A stretch of 64,000 bases of DNA, from assembly GCF_900176165.1 (NCBI RefSeq), contig NZ_FWWU01000008.1, positions 243,501 through 307,500 on the forward strand, read 5' to 3'. Shown piece after piece: positions 18,401 to 24,015 of this stretch. This DNA is from Deinococcus hopiensis KR-140 (GTDB taxonomy: Bacteria; Deinococcota; Deinococci; Deinococcales; Deinococcaceae). Below the pieces are notes generated by a model. It did not search any database. It was not told the DNA's origin and saw nothing but the letters and a program-made list of their open reading frames with translations. Position numbers and translations under genes: made by a program. Each line of letters starts with the position of its first letter. Position 1 is the stretch's first letter.

Positions 18401-19244
18401 TGTAGTTGTTGAGGAGCTGGGTCAGCTCCTGGATGCGTTTCATCTGCGCTTGTTCAGGCACGCCGAGGTCCATCAGGGCGGTCTTCTCGGCTTCGAGGGC
18501 CACGATGGTGCTGCGGATACGCTGCTCCCGCTTCGCCATCTCGGCAGCAGCCGTCACGTCGTTCACGGCCTCGGACTGCCAGGCGATTCGGTAGGTGTTG
18601 ATGCTCTGGGACGCCTCACGGGCCGCCGCCGCTTCTACCTTGAAGCGGTTCGCTGCGGGGGAGCTGGCACCTGTTGCCCCCTCTGCTGCTGCCAGGGCCT
18701 TGAGGGCCTTCTCCGCAATGGCGGCTTCCTTACTGAGGAACCCTTCTGCTTCCGTTACGCCGGTCAGGACGAGCTTCAAAGCGGCGCTCTTGCTCTTGAA
18801 TTCGTCCATCCCGACTGCCCCTCGGGAGTACATGTTCGAGAGCGTGCCGACGCCTCGGGCAGCGGCAGAGAGCGCGCCGTCCACCCGCTGGGTTTCCTGA
18901 ATAACGATCTTCTGGCGACCCACGAAGCTGTCAAGTCTGCCTGCCACTTCATTCAGGGCCGCGATCAGCCGGTCCGTGCCTTCCATGCGGATATTGAGGG
19001 TGGTGGTTCCCTTCTGGGTCATCTGGTCGAGTTCCCGCTGAAGGGCTGTCGCGTCGAGTTTGACGGGGACCAGCAGGGCGTCGGTGAGCTTGGCCAGTCC
19101 AGAGCGCACCTCAGTCACGTCGAGGGTGGGCTTGATCCTGACCTTGCCGGTCGCCTGGGCTTCCGCACGCTCCAATTCACGCAGCAGGGCCGCGTCGTCG
19201 TAGTGCAAGAGGATCGTGCCGGTAATCTCGCCTAAGTTGGGCAT
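9489..19244 (-). CDS. Tape measure protein with M23 peptidase domain
   Basis: 3,251 residues from the ATG at 19244, with GGAGGTGG upstream. The 39 in-frame codons upstream are leader. It sets tail length and is expected to occupy the tail lumen and reach the cell on DNA entry. Residues about 470-720 match the TP901-type phage tail tape measure core. Residues about 960-1080 form an M23/LytM zinc peptidase: HNGID (His977, Asp981) and HLHL (His1066, His1068). Very long charged, Ala-rich helices follow. About residues 1979-2420 hold an array of 85-residue repeats. At roughly 0.15 nm per residue the tail would be close to 490 nm. The gene is uninterrupted. Confidence 0.92.
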   Translation of the reverse strand: MPNLGEITGTILLHYDDAALLRELERAEAQATGKVRIKPTLDVTEVRSGLAKLTDALLVPVKLDATALQRELDQMTQKGTTTLNIRMEGTDRLIAALNEVAGRLDSFVGRQKIVIQETQRVDGALSAAARGVGTLSNMYSRGAVGMDEFKSKSAALKLVLTGVTEAEGFLSKEAAIAEKALKALAAAEGATGASSPAANRFKVEAAAAREASQSINTYRIAWQSEAVNDVTAAAEMAKREQRIRSTIVALEAEKTALMDLGVPEQAQMKRIQELTQLLNNYSQQLRVAVSVQNSINGTITKGSLAAGVAAGVQDLRATVRGLADETTRLQNAEQAGLITKRELAAALASQQAVMRNSLGMIQTEIVALRNLGVLDVQQTERLAQLAQAQNGYTAALARTVGAQQAAAAAQRASVGGALGVRGAGGMNNAAIAASFVSPELGMAAMAATMGPVVAGAAAVAGLVHTLGDGVDKAGQFTKQLSQVKALSGESATEINRFGQYVRTLSTKLPVASKDLIELGRQAVLVGLHGSEGIKTYTTNMAALSVVLRDVNGHAAGLEHVGQEIVKVLRSTGATTAEVNAGFGRMVNGLVALKTESGVAIPEVTNLLKFWSSQGAHVGLTIEQMTALSAALIQTGARAQGAGGALSTFFQRAAQAAAEGGPKLEAWGKIMHMTGDEAAALLKQNPMEFLRRFVTGANELDDKGQALSLSLGNVNLKSQQVQRTFAELALAMPLVAKNTDVMTKGSNDSTLAMRKAQEAAANYKDQVQTMSNAWTAFKTNLGMSVMPFLSDFVTKVLSPMAQSLMEFSQSLQNLKSPGELWAKLTIYPGDDGTTRVLKFLMLPVAVGRSVSQFNNVDRLQDALVRGGLMPNPKTPGEAIAQYKEIAENFEKYLKMAQDADLKIRENLGKPLPANLVAPSAREAYNLMNPATTFAPKPDATAASLFAGLGLAGRKILNDFGVSGKDYHHDGAVRADAVHNGIDLKAPRGTPIFSPFAGAVSFRKDDANGKVFDLIDAAGNRLTGIHLDAFDEGIQKALAAGAKKVLVLRGQKLGTVGNTGTTAGSVPHLHLMGYLAGSNTPVDARSIPFVGGPAPVGGGHGALPDRAAQQAAWEAEAKKLYSNLLATKASGHADSQIIAAADAFKKAHQSIWKKVVEDAKVAAKELKSAGVSPADYDKFAAAAGRMAALQARTRVGGKIQSQADNQIDAWIKASGGDNGVVKKIFDYEVAALAQAKKGTDDYVASTAELNKYRGEALAIVIRKAAAEKSSSDEVKRQSAREIHDFTENSRVRASVLKIVEEGYKRQQELNKSRAAAEADIEKNLQARHVEVAQQRLEDLKQLQADELAQEGLTAAQREQIVKRTSPGILAATRAVNAELRRQKDEEAEAYRNSEQAKALTSKQVDAEVARQKGVNQANEKRNNDRVESEQRQALKTAGQQRLQQQREFASAAKALDISVMESRAARIKTLNDAEIKAADGNLQKQLALTKKYSQEEAERALAIADAKRKKTIQDAIDKKDPNLGRITVDANAAFERDRVSIETTRREAVATAQKALDDKTLETTKQVQKQLTALTLSEAQDRVQGEQQALDVLAQNRTKALDQAKGDAEKQLAVTRNYAARELEIRKRLADAQLILDKRQAESTLAEALASIPKGASQADRDRLTKGYKADYTRDISRAYTAQAASVGKAQAETDQQVTDVVDKQGESVQALTKRYRELTDSVSKQIQEGKFDDEARRQALQSFNDLTHESDKLGLTQTKLVASIRGTTYALIDQGVAAAQMIQASRERIQQIKDESDAEQAAADDTNTTITYLGGMLGELVAQGLDPRDSGYVKLLQEIVQKGGEAGKAAQFVLDNLDRLESDMGGNSLGAIAYRGKQAIQDAQDRNNQEINPEDLSLPQAQANEVAGRVMDEVFNQPETLDGKLKAGLAAIASEAFSDMGSEGRDAFWEQFGKVLDDLDAAHRHEANQLEVRKTLRLVSDRDYLDQKEKLDAQAVEDQFTRETAGLSELDDAYIKAAREREEKLDTIHAQARAGREQLDLQKTRALEDVDSGKVRSELEDRYARHLVTQREYLNQKEALDRHDALITYNRAIADHKDGEVAWAEYQATLTRIREQGKTDREKLNDEESRSLENTAAGKARSTLEDQNARHLISQRAYLDRKEELDRQDAERTYERALKDGKSQTVAAAEREATLTRIREQGITDRQNLDQADARGLEDVAAGKARATLEDQNARHLISQRAYLERKEELDRQDAERTYQRAIQDGKSQTVAAAEREATLTRIREQGITDRAALERDDTRALEDISSKEAYAALEDQQSRGLINQREYLSQKEELDKAAAVRAYDQAIADGKSSAVAKAEYEATLTRIKEKGITDRAALDKQEGRNLQDAVTSGKMAGLEWQHDQGLIADEKYLEQKETLEREAAARALQQVKDDHGDVATAEQVYQNEMARITREGTATRRSIEEQHADFQVQQAQRTLEKSFGAKGREQLISGLETKVRLAREGMKGLVEGTDAYAAALTKLQAAQDALSDAKLAPGVLATWQKQVQDLGTAFEKHEITAEQFTAGLHKNADGLREMARQAEAAGNPALAKQFRDLAASLHAMDPKVAALLQKFGKLQEVLGYVQEVAGAFDSFAGAMGAAEEEYDSLTGAKLQTPWKDLEANLNGAANAAGKLLALAGDVAKIIANPADVGAWVEAITKVVSGIAEAIGGFKKAQAEVRRLKQEFQEQNPLLHAEDYQKTFTRSRGWLADIFGGGPEVVNEIDKLGLKVAQTIASGVMNGMQNGFQKALEANDFSLFAKTLSASIRESVKQTMIDSFLNDPARQNTYAAAIKGYTDALKTGDPTQVAQAYAVLMAAYKGDLAEAKKLFEALKKLEDDALTPEERAAKAAAKQRDLDARGMNNEETALKIQLAGKLISQEDYDKKVLALTLRRLDLEMAEALAVEGLTEEQKALIREEYRLKRKLAEEEAAQQTRERELALARDLAQRKLDLEGSDLDLQQKKALLLAKTDEERTRITEGFERKRLALTLKRLKAEMEAELAGTELTEEQKDLIRQKYDLAAKNAQADFDTLVKENADKVREAAEAARKEQQETAKAAAYAAEQARESWRGSLGGGIDTFLNGGNSLDALTKGIRDRIQQGIREGLVAKRFMKQLDPLFDELQDRLTKGLSPDDVLRRIAAQVPALDVQLNGTLGPLRDLFNTLFPPLTDAIKDNTAARREEEFGTTVVSLNQLVAPEGNLPAELAFFRP
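11990..13310 (-). repeat. 85-residue (255-bp) tandem repeats inside the tape measure gene
   Basis: About five to six units with a 255-bp period. Equivalent points lie near 12023, 12278, 12533, 12788, 13039 and 13294. Each unit carries the pattern LEDQNARHLISQRAYLDRKE, a helical segment, then ATLTRIREQGITDR. The two central units (starting near 12533 and 12788) are almost identical in DNA, so duplication was recent or is kept by recombination. The outer units have diverged. Confidence 0.85.
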
Positions 19245-19409
19245 GTGGAACGCCACCTCCTTCAGGGGCGCAAAAACCCGCCGCGAGGCAGCGCAAATCT
19301 GCCTTCGGAAGGGTGAAGTTCGTGGTATGGGTGAGACATGACTGCAGCGCCCGGCGGACATGCCGAAACCACGTTCTTTCAGGGCAACTACTCAGCATGT
19401 CGTCCCGTC

Positions 19410-19438
19410 TCGCGCTGAGAAATCATGCCCATTATAAT
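19410..19438 (+). promoter_or_regulatory. Promoter for AT-rich gene pair
   Basis: A perfect TATAAT at 19433-19438 lies 27 bp before the ATG at 19465. No good -35 box is seen at 17-18 bp. This is the only AT-rich promoter-like sequence before the pair. Confidence 0.5.
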
Positions 19439-19464
19439 TTATTGTGTATAGGGAGGGTCCTTAT

Positions 19465-19770
19465 ATGAACATAATAATGAGATGCCTATTTATATTGTTT
19501 GTAATACTTACAGTATATGTCTATATGCTTGCCGCGTATTTTAATAGAAGCACACTAGAACGTAACACATCATCAGATGTGTTTGGTAGAATTGCGAGAG
19601 ATATGGCAGAAGGATGCGCAAAGCAGGAAAAGTTGATTGGCAATTGTCAGGATAGAGATTTTAGTAAGGATAAACTATATCAAGTAGTGGTAATTAATAG
19701 CGGCAAATCAAGGATTTCGTTTGTAAAATCAATCTATGCACCAATACAGGTATACATATATGAGAAGTAA
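19465..19770 (+). CDS. AT-rich membrane-anchored moron protein 1
   Basis: 101 residues. I chose the ATG at 19465 because GGGAGGG precedes it. An N-terminal hydrophobic segment (about residues 3-24, rich in Ile/Leu/Val/Tyr) is followed by a polar domain of about 75 residues with two Cys 10 residues apart (GCAKQEKLIGNC). It would be anchored in the membrane with the domain outside if the signal is not cleaved. The gene is far AT-richer than its surroundings and uses ATA and AGA codons. Orientation is against the tail operon. A superinfection-exclusion or other lysogenic-conversion role is only an idea. Confidence 0.7.
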   Translation: MNIIMRCLFILFVILTVYVYMLAAYFNRSTLERNTSSDVFGRIARDMAEGCAKQEKLIGNCQDRDFSKDKLYQVVVINSGKSRISFVKSIYAPIQVYIYEK

Positions 19771-20092
19771 AAAATTTTTCTACCTGATACCTACAGCTCT
19801 ATTAATTTGGTTTATTTATAGTGATATAAAATATAGGTTCATTGGGCACTTTGCGAACTCAATAGCTGAATACTATGTCATACAATGCCGAAACAACTTA
19901 CCCAAAATGGATACTCGCTCCTTGAAAGGTAAGTGCGAACTTGGTAACAATATATCAACACTTATTGCTGGCAAATTCGTAAAAATGTATTATTCAGATA
20001 AAGACACATATATAGTGGGCGATTCTTTTGGAGGAGTTTCATACATATTTAGTGTTAACCTAAATAATATAATGAAGCTTGGTCACGAGTAA
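19760..20092 (+). CDS. AT-rich membrane-anchored moron protein 2
   Basis: 110 residues. The ATG at 19760 overlaps the end of the first gene by 11 nt. The layout is the same as in its partner: an N-terminal hydrophobic segment (residues 5-22), then a polar domain with two Cys (CRNN and KGKC, 16 residues apart). Both share the order TM, F-x-x-(I/S)-A, Cys, Cys, beta-like end, so the two may be diverged paralogues acting together. Same AT-rich base use. Three hairpins follow the stop codon. Confidence 0.7.
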   Translation: MRSKKFFYLIPTALLIWFIYSDIKYRFIGHFANSIAEYYVIQCRNNLPKMDTRSLKGKCELGNNISTLIAGKFVKMYYSDKDTYIVGDSFGGVSYIFSVNLNNIMKLGHE

Positions 20093-20099
20093 ATTTCTT

Positions 20100-20277
20100 G
20101 TAACTACTCACCACGAGGATGTCTCTCGTGGTGAGTAGTTACCTTTCAGGACGAGAAGGCAACGCTGACAAACGCCCGCTTGTAAATACTCACCACGAGT
20201 ATGGCTCTCGTGGCGAGTAGTACACTTAAACTACGTAGCTACTTGGCACGAGAGCGGATCTCGTGCCAAGTAGCTAC
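20100..20277. repeat. Three consecutive palindromic hairpins
   Basis: Hairpin 1: 18-bp stem, 20100-20117 with 20125-20142, 7-nt loop. Hairpin 2: 13-bp stem with one mismatch, 20187-20199 with 20207-20219, 7-nt loop. Hairpin 3: perfect 19-bp stem, 20235-20253 with 20259-20277, 5-nt loop. The first two share ACTCACCACGAG on the left arm. All three share CACGAG or its complement. They lie between convergent genes (moron pair plus, methyltransferase minus), as bidirectional terminators would, but lack U-tracts. A relative is at 56941-56985. Confidence 0.85.
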
Positions 20278-20327
20278 CAAAGTTCTATGGAATGATCCTA
20301 TGCGCTCTGTAAAATAGCATCAAGTTA

Positions 20328-21158
20328 CTACGTCTTCGAAGAGGCGATCGCCATTACATGTGCACTCGCACCTAACAGCGTCACCTCTTCCTCAAGGCGT
20401 TGAGCCACCTGAATCAGCCACTTGCGACGCTCTGGATCTGCCCAAGCCTCATCAAAGTCGCGCATGGTCCACCCAGGACCTTCTACACCCAGCAAAGCAC
20501 TGACAGTAAAGCCTGCTTCTAACAATTCATCTCGAAGCTCAAACGGATGGTGGAAGAAGGTGGTGGTGAAGTACGGCTTTCCGGGTGGCGGACGATGCTG
20601 ACCGTCCAGAAGGTCCTGGTTAGCCATTGCCATGAACTCCGGATCAGCGTACATGCCACCGAACAATCCATCAAAGGTAGATGCAAAGCGGTTCACGTTC
20701 ATCGCCAGCAGAACACCACCCTCTCGCAGAACACGGCGCGCCTCGCTTAAAGCCTTCAAACGGTCTTCGCGCTGAGTGAGATGATAGAGAGGCCCGAACA
20801 ACAACACGGCATCTGCACTGCCCGTCTCAAAAGGTAGCGCGCAAGCATCTCCCACAACAGCGCCATTCAGGGGTGTCTCCGCTTGGAGTTGTGAAGCAGC
20901 GAGGGCCTGTTCTACATGCAAGGGAACAACATCCAGCAGGTCAACAACGTATCCATGATGAGCCAACCAAAGAGCGTGCGCACCTGGACCACCACCGATA
21001 TCGAGGACACGAGCAGGTGCCGGTGGCAGGAACCGCAGCATAAGTTCCTGAACCCGCAGTTGCTCCAACTGGTTGTGGCCACTGGAAAGGCGCGCTGCTT
21101 CCACGCCCTCCGTGTACATCTGCATCGCTTCGTCGGGAATACTGGTTTGTTCAGTCAT
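20328..21158 (-). CDS. Class I SAM-dependent methyltransferase
   Basis: 276 residues. I chose the ATG at 21158 for its AGGAGG site six bases upstream. Motif I is VLDIGGGPGAHALWLA (about residue 53), followed by an acidic residue in the next strand (DLLDV) and a motif like GDACALPF (about 100), then LLFGPLYHLTQ. This is the Methyltransf_11/25 type that acts on small molecules or lipids. No DNA-recognition domain or DPPY-type motif is visible, so DNA modification is unlikely. It is in the moron island and on the same strand as the tail genes. The substrate is unknown. Confidence 0.8.
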   Translation of the reverse strand: MTEQTSIPDEAMQMYTEGVEAARLSSGHNQLEQLRVQELMLRFLPPAPARVLDIGGGPGAHALWLAHHGYVVDLLDVVPLHVEQALAASQLQAETPLNGAVVGDACALPFETGSADAVLLFGPLYHLTQREDRLKALSEARRVLREGGVLLAMNVNRFASTFDGLFGGMYADPEFMAMANQDLLDGQHRPPPGKPYFTTTFFHHPFELRDELLEAGFTVSALLGVEGPGWTMRDFDEAWADPERRKWLIQVAQRLEEEVTLLGASAHVMAIASSKT

Positions 21159-21209
21159 GTGCGCCTCCTGAGCCAAATGTAGCGAAATACACACGTCTCA
21201 ACCAGATAA

Positions 21210-21247
21210 GCCAGACGACCAGTCAACCGTTTGCTTCATCGTCTGGC
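21210..21247. promoter_or_regulatory. Inverted repeat between divergent genes
   Basis: Perfect 9-bp arms GCCAGACGA (21210-21218) and TCGTCTGGC (21239-21247), spaced 20 bp, lie between the divergent methyltransferase and DUF6232 genes. This is the position of an operator acting on either or both promoters. No regulator was identified. Confidence 0.4.
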
Positions 21248-21339
21248 GCAAACTTGCCCCCGTCGCACCATTCAGTACGAAAACTTGGTTCGCACTGAGT
21301 AGTCACGCCCGCTTTATCTCCGACAGGCAGACGCACGCT

Positions 21340-21621
21340 ATGAGCGGCATCACGTCAGTGACCCAAATGGTAGACCGCCCGTACATTAGAACGCCCATCC
21401 TGCTCGGCATCATTGCCGTGATCTGCTTTATAGCGGGCGCAGCTTTAGTCGGCGGGCTTTTCATCCTGGGCGCCCTGTGGAGCTGGTTTGGCTACCAGAC
21501 GAAGTACACCGTCGTGATCCGGACATCAGCCGGGGAAATCAAGGCCCTGACGGACGCGAACGGTGAGCGCGTGGGGAAGATCATCGCGGCGCTGAACGAC
21601 GCCATCGTTTTCAGGGGCTGA
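21340..21621 (+). CDS. DUF6232 family membrane protein
   Basis: 93 residues. A hydrophobic region at residues 19-52 (one or two spans, LLGIIAVICFIAGAALVGG) is followed by a beta-alpha domain, TVVIRTSAGEIKALTDANGE to AALNDAI, typical of DUF6232 proteins. That family has no established function. It lies 2 nt from the convergent end of the chaperone gene, and no clear ribosome-binding site is present. It is probably part of the moron island. Confidence 0.6.
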   Translation: MSGITSVTQMVDRPYIRTPILLGIIAVICFIAGAALVGGLFILGALWSWFGYQTKYTVVIRTSAGEIKALTDANGERVGKIIAALNDAIVFRG

Positions 21622-21623
21622 AC

Positions 21624-22160
21624 TCACGGCTTTGCAGCGGCCCTGATGGCGTCCCATGCGGGCAGGACCTCGCGCGCCCAAACCTCGTCGGGGCAGCCTC
21701 CATCCCGCACCCAAGCCAGAATCGCCCGTGCTTCCTCCCGCGACATGCCTGGGAAAGGTTTGGTCTCCACCTCGGGCCGGGCCGCCTGCGCTGAGGCCTC
21801 CCGCGCGTCCGGGTCTCCCAGATACTCCTCCATGACGATCCGGAAGGCGCGGTGATACCGCCGGTCCTTCAACGTCATCGGCTCCAGGATGCCCGCCTTC
21901 CGCTTGTCGTAGTCGTCGAGCGCCTTCTGCACTGGACTGGGCTCTCCCTTTGACCCTTTCTCGTCGTGCAGCCCTTCGAGGCGTTTGACGGCCAGCTCCG
22001 CGCGGATCTCCGGCCACATCAGCTGGCCCTGGTGCTGCAGGAGGTCTGTGAGTTGTGGGGAGGTGAGTCGCCCGATCTGTTCCGGCGTCCAGCCCGTCAC
22101 GCCCATCAATTCCCTGACCTGCGCGTGCAGTGCGGCCTGCGCCTGGGCCGGGCTCAGTCT
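21624..22160 (-). CDS. Tail assembly chaperone, frameshift extension (T part)
   Basis: 179 codons in the -1 frame of the upstream chaperone gene, with no own ribosome-binding site. The frame enters directly at the A7 slippery run, so the product is a 289-residue fusion, as in lambda G/GT. The residues are helical and acidic, including GWTPEQIGRLTSPQLTDLL and a C-terminal domain EEARAILAWVRDGGCP. In siphoviruses the fusion binds the tail tube protein through its T domain and the tape measure through the G part. Internal TTG/ATG starts at 22109/22106 are possible but unneeded. Confidence 0.75.
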   Translation of the reverse strand, partial: RLSPAQAQAALHAQVRELMGVTGWTPEQIGRLTSPQLTDLLQHQGQLMWPEIRAELAVKRLEGLHDEKGSKGEPSPVQKALDDYDKRKAGILEPMTLKDRRYHRAFRIVMEEYLGDPDAREASAQAARPEVETKPFPGMSREEARAILAWVRDGGCPDEVWAREVLPAWDAIRAAAKP

Positions 22161-22492
22161 TTTTTTGCCTCACCACCTGCATCCTTCGGTTGTGGCATCT
22201 CCGCGTAGATCAGTACGTACTCCACCAGGTCGAGGCCAGGGACCCCTACCTGTTCCATCAGCCAGTCCCGCGTGATGGTTATGGGGTCTGTCTTCTGCAC
22301 GCGCAACCGGAGTTTCATGGCGATGTACTCGGCCCGTTCGTCGAACGTGATCCCCCCAGGGCCAGCGCTTCGGCTCTTGATGGCGAAGTACTCGCCCACC
22401 TCCATCAGCGTCAGGGGGGCGGCCTCAAAGACGATGCCCCCAAGCGTGAAGGTGTCCTCGCTGCGGCCCGCGATCAGGGTAAACAGGTTCAC
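22154..22492 (-). CDS. Tail assembly chaperone (G part)
   Basis: 112 residues. The ATG at 22492 overlaps the preceding stop by 4 nt. Its size, acidic helical character and position between the tail tube and the tape measure fit the lambda gpG class. It ends at a TGA directly after a poly-A slippery site, where a part of ribosomes would shift to give the fusion. Sequence similarity to lambda gpG itself is not claimed. Confidence 0.75.
   Translation of the reverse strand: MNLFTLIAGRSEDTFTLGGIVFEAAPLTLMEVGEYFAIKSRSAGPGGITFDERAEYIAMKLRLRVQKTDPITITRDWLMEQVGVPGLDLVEYVLIYAEMPQPKDAGGEAKKD
22160..22166 (-). other. Programmed -1 frameshift site (A AAA AAA)
   Basis: On the minus strand the codons read GCA AAA AAA GAC TGA. 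The heptamer A-AAA-AAA is a canonical -1 slippery sequence, preceded by a purine-rich GGTGAGG that could pair with 16S rRNA as in dnaX. After slipping, the next codons are AGA CTG AGC, leading into the 178-residue extension. Confidence 0.75.
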
Positions 22493-22725
22493 TGGACCTC
22501 CGGAAGGAAAAAACCCTCGCGTGGCCGATTCATGCCCTCGGCCAGCTTTGGGAGTCTGTATTTGTGGTTCTCAAAAACGATGCGCGTCCCAGCCCGGATG
22601 GGCCTGTGCGCGCACAAACTGGGCGCGCGCAGGCCCTCAGGCGTGACGCGGGGGCAGAAGAAGGTGACCAGCACAGGGCGGCCACGCTTCTTCTCCCGAA
22701 TCTCGAAATACCCCGCGTCACTCAT
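22489..22725 (-). CDS. Small phage protein between tail tube and chaperone
   Basis: 78 residues. It starts 5 nt after the tail tube stop and ends with a 4-nt overlap with the chaperone. It is basic and beta-like, with one Cys pair (FFCPRV, SLCAHR). No family was recognised. The tight coupling suggests a role in tail assembly. Confidence 0.6.
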   Translation of the reverse strand: MSDAGYFEIREKKRGRPVLVTFFCPRVTPEGLRAPSLCAHRPIRAGTRIVFENHKYRLPKLAEGMNRPREGFFLPEVQ

Positions 22726-22729
22726 GGGA

Positions 22730-23203
22730 TTAGCTGGGGAAGACGGGGGCGCCCACGCGCGTCCATTCGAGGGTGAAGCCGCGGATCAGCGTGTCATCCG
22801 GGCCGGTACCTTCTTCACCCGTGTAGACCAGCTTGGCCTGGCCCTGGTAGCTCACGCCCTCGGGGTCCGTGTAGCGGGCCATCACGTCGTGATTTTGCGT
22901 GTCACCCTCGCTGCCCCGCTGGATCATCTTCTTGACCGTCGCGTTCTTCGGCCCAGCAATGGTCTGGAAGGTCTGAGCACCGGCACGGTGGACCACGCTG
23001 GCAGCCGTCTGCGAGTTGCCGTCCTCATCGTCGAACAGGGGCGTGCGGTTGGTGGTCACGCCCGGCTTGTAGCCCGCGATCTGGTTGGCGCTGGGCACGA
23101 AGGAGTAGACGAGGGGCGTGACGCTGGGGCTGAGGGCAATCTCCAGCTTGGCCTTGGTGCGGGTGTTCGCGCTGGTATCAGGAGCGTAATCGAGGTCAGG
23201 CAT
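22730..23203 (-). CDS. Major tail (tube) protein
   Basis: 157 residues. The mixed beta composition with TLEWTRVGAPVFPS at the C-terminus, the size and the position directly before the chaperone pair fit a TP901/lambda-V-like tail tube protein that polymerises around the tape measure. The ATG at 23203 is preceded by an AAGGA-like site. Assignment is mostly by gene order. Confidence 0.65.
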   Translation of the reverse strand: MPDLDYAPDTSANTRTKAKLEIALSPSVTPLVYSFVPSANQIAGYKPGVTTNRTPLFDDEDGNSQTAASVVHRAGAQTFQTIAGPKNATVKKMIQRGSEGDTQNHDVMARYTDPEGVSYQGQAKLVYTGEEGTGPDDTLIRGFTLEWTRVGAPVFPS

Positions 23204-23251
23204 GTGCTGTGTCCTTTATGGGTGTGAGAGGGCGGAGGGCCGGACGAGGGG

Positions 23252-23470
23252 TCAGGACTGGAGATTCTTGTACTGGGCGAGCAGGGCCGCTTTCGCTTCC
23301 TTCTCGTCCTTGGCCACGACGGAGAGGCTGTTGCCCTTGCCGTCCGAGGCACGGACCTTCACGCCACCCTCGACTTTCACGGGCTCGCTGTAGGTCAGGG
23401 CGGACCTGGCGTCGGTAGTGGACTCTGCAGGCGTGGGGGTGGTGCTGTCGTTTGCATCTTTCTTGGTCAT
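23252..23470 (-). CDS. Small acidic/Lys-rich phage protein
   Basis: 72 residues with a Ser/Thr/Pro-rich N-terminus and a C-terminal alpha-beta domain (SLSVVAKDEKEAKAALLAQY). It lies between the tail tube and the tail terminator candidate, just after the latter (6 nt). No family was recognised. Confidence 0.55.
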   Translation of the reverse strand: MTKKDANDSTTPTPAESTTDARSALTYSEPVKVEGGVKVRASDGKGNSLSVVAKDEKEAKAALLAQYKNLQS

Positions 23471-23476
23471 GGCGGT

Positions 23477-23887
23477 TCACTCCGTGTAGGTGAGGATGAG
23501 GCGGACAGCGGCCCAGGGGCGCTCCCCCTGGCTGCTTCCTGGGCGAGGGGCCGCGCAAGGACCCAGGGAAATGCCACCCAGCGGCGGGAGGCCGGGGTGG
23601 CGGGTGACGAGGTCCGGCAACTTCCGGGCCGCGTGATACAGGGGCCGGAAGTCGGCCAACTCCTGGTCCTGCCCGGCGAACAGGGTGACCAGCACGGTCA
23701 GGCGGCGCACCTGAGGGGCGTGGCCGTCTTCCTGGGCGTGCAGCTGGAATTCCTTGCCGTCGAGGCCATCAGTGACCACGGCGTAGGGGCCTGCAGGCCT
23801 GGGATTCGGCGTCGCGTCGTGAACGGACAGGGTGACGGGCGGGGACAGTCCGCGCGCGAGCATGGGCAGGGCTTGCAGGGTGTTCAC
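23477..23887 (-). CDS. Tail terminator-like protein
   Basis: 136 residues from a GTG at 23887 (GTGA overlap with the previous gene). Beta/alpha pattern with RRLTVLVTLFAGQDQE in the middle and a C-terminal strand RLILTYTE, as in lambda gpU/HK97 gp10-neighbour proteins that cap the tail tube. Order (connectors, this gene, tail tube) supports it. No motif is decisive. Confidence 0.55.
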   Translation of the reverse strand: MNTLQALPMLARGLSPPVTLSVHDATPNPRPAGPYAVVTDGLDGKEFQLHAQEDGHAPQVRRLTVLVTLFAGQDQELADFRPLYHAARKLPDLVTRHPGLPPLGGISLGPCAAPRPGSSQGERPWAAVRLILTYTE

Positions 23888-24015
23888 TTCGCTCCCGTCA
23901 CCACCTTGATTGGCCGCTGCTCCATCGCAGCCAGCAGCTCACGCGAAAGAAGCAGCGCAAAATTGTCGGCAATCACGAACAGCCCGATCTGCGTCTTTTT
24001 CTTGCGCTTGCTCAC
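23884..24015 (-). CDS. Small coupled head-tail protein
   Basis: 43 residues from a GTG at 24015. Both ends overlap neighbours by GTGA, so the frame is embedded in a coupled chain. The sequence is strongly basic at the start (SKRKKKTQIG), then helical (LLLSRELLAAMEQ). It may form a small neck component. The coupling and codon-like composition support the frame more than the length does. Confidence 0.5.
   Translation of the reverse strand: MSKRKKKTQIGLFVIADNFALLLSRELLAAMEQRPIKVVTGAK

Noticed and set aside
19245..19361. Extending the tape measure to 19361
   Set aside because: The strong GGAGGTGG site is before the ATG at 19244, and the extra residues are Arg/Ser-rich leader.
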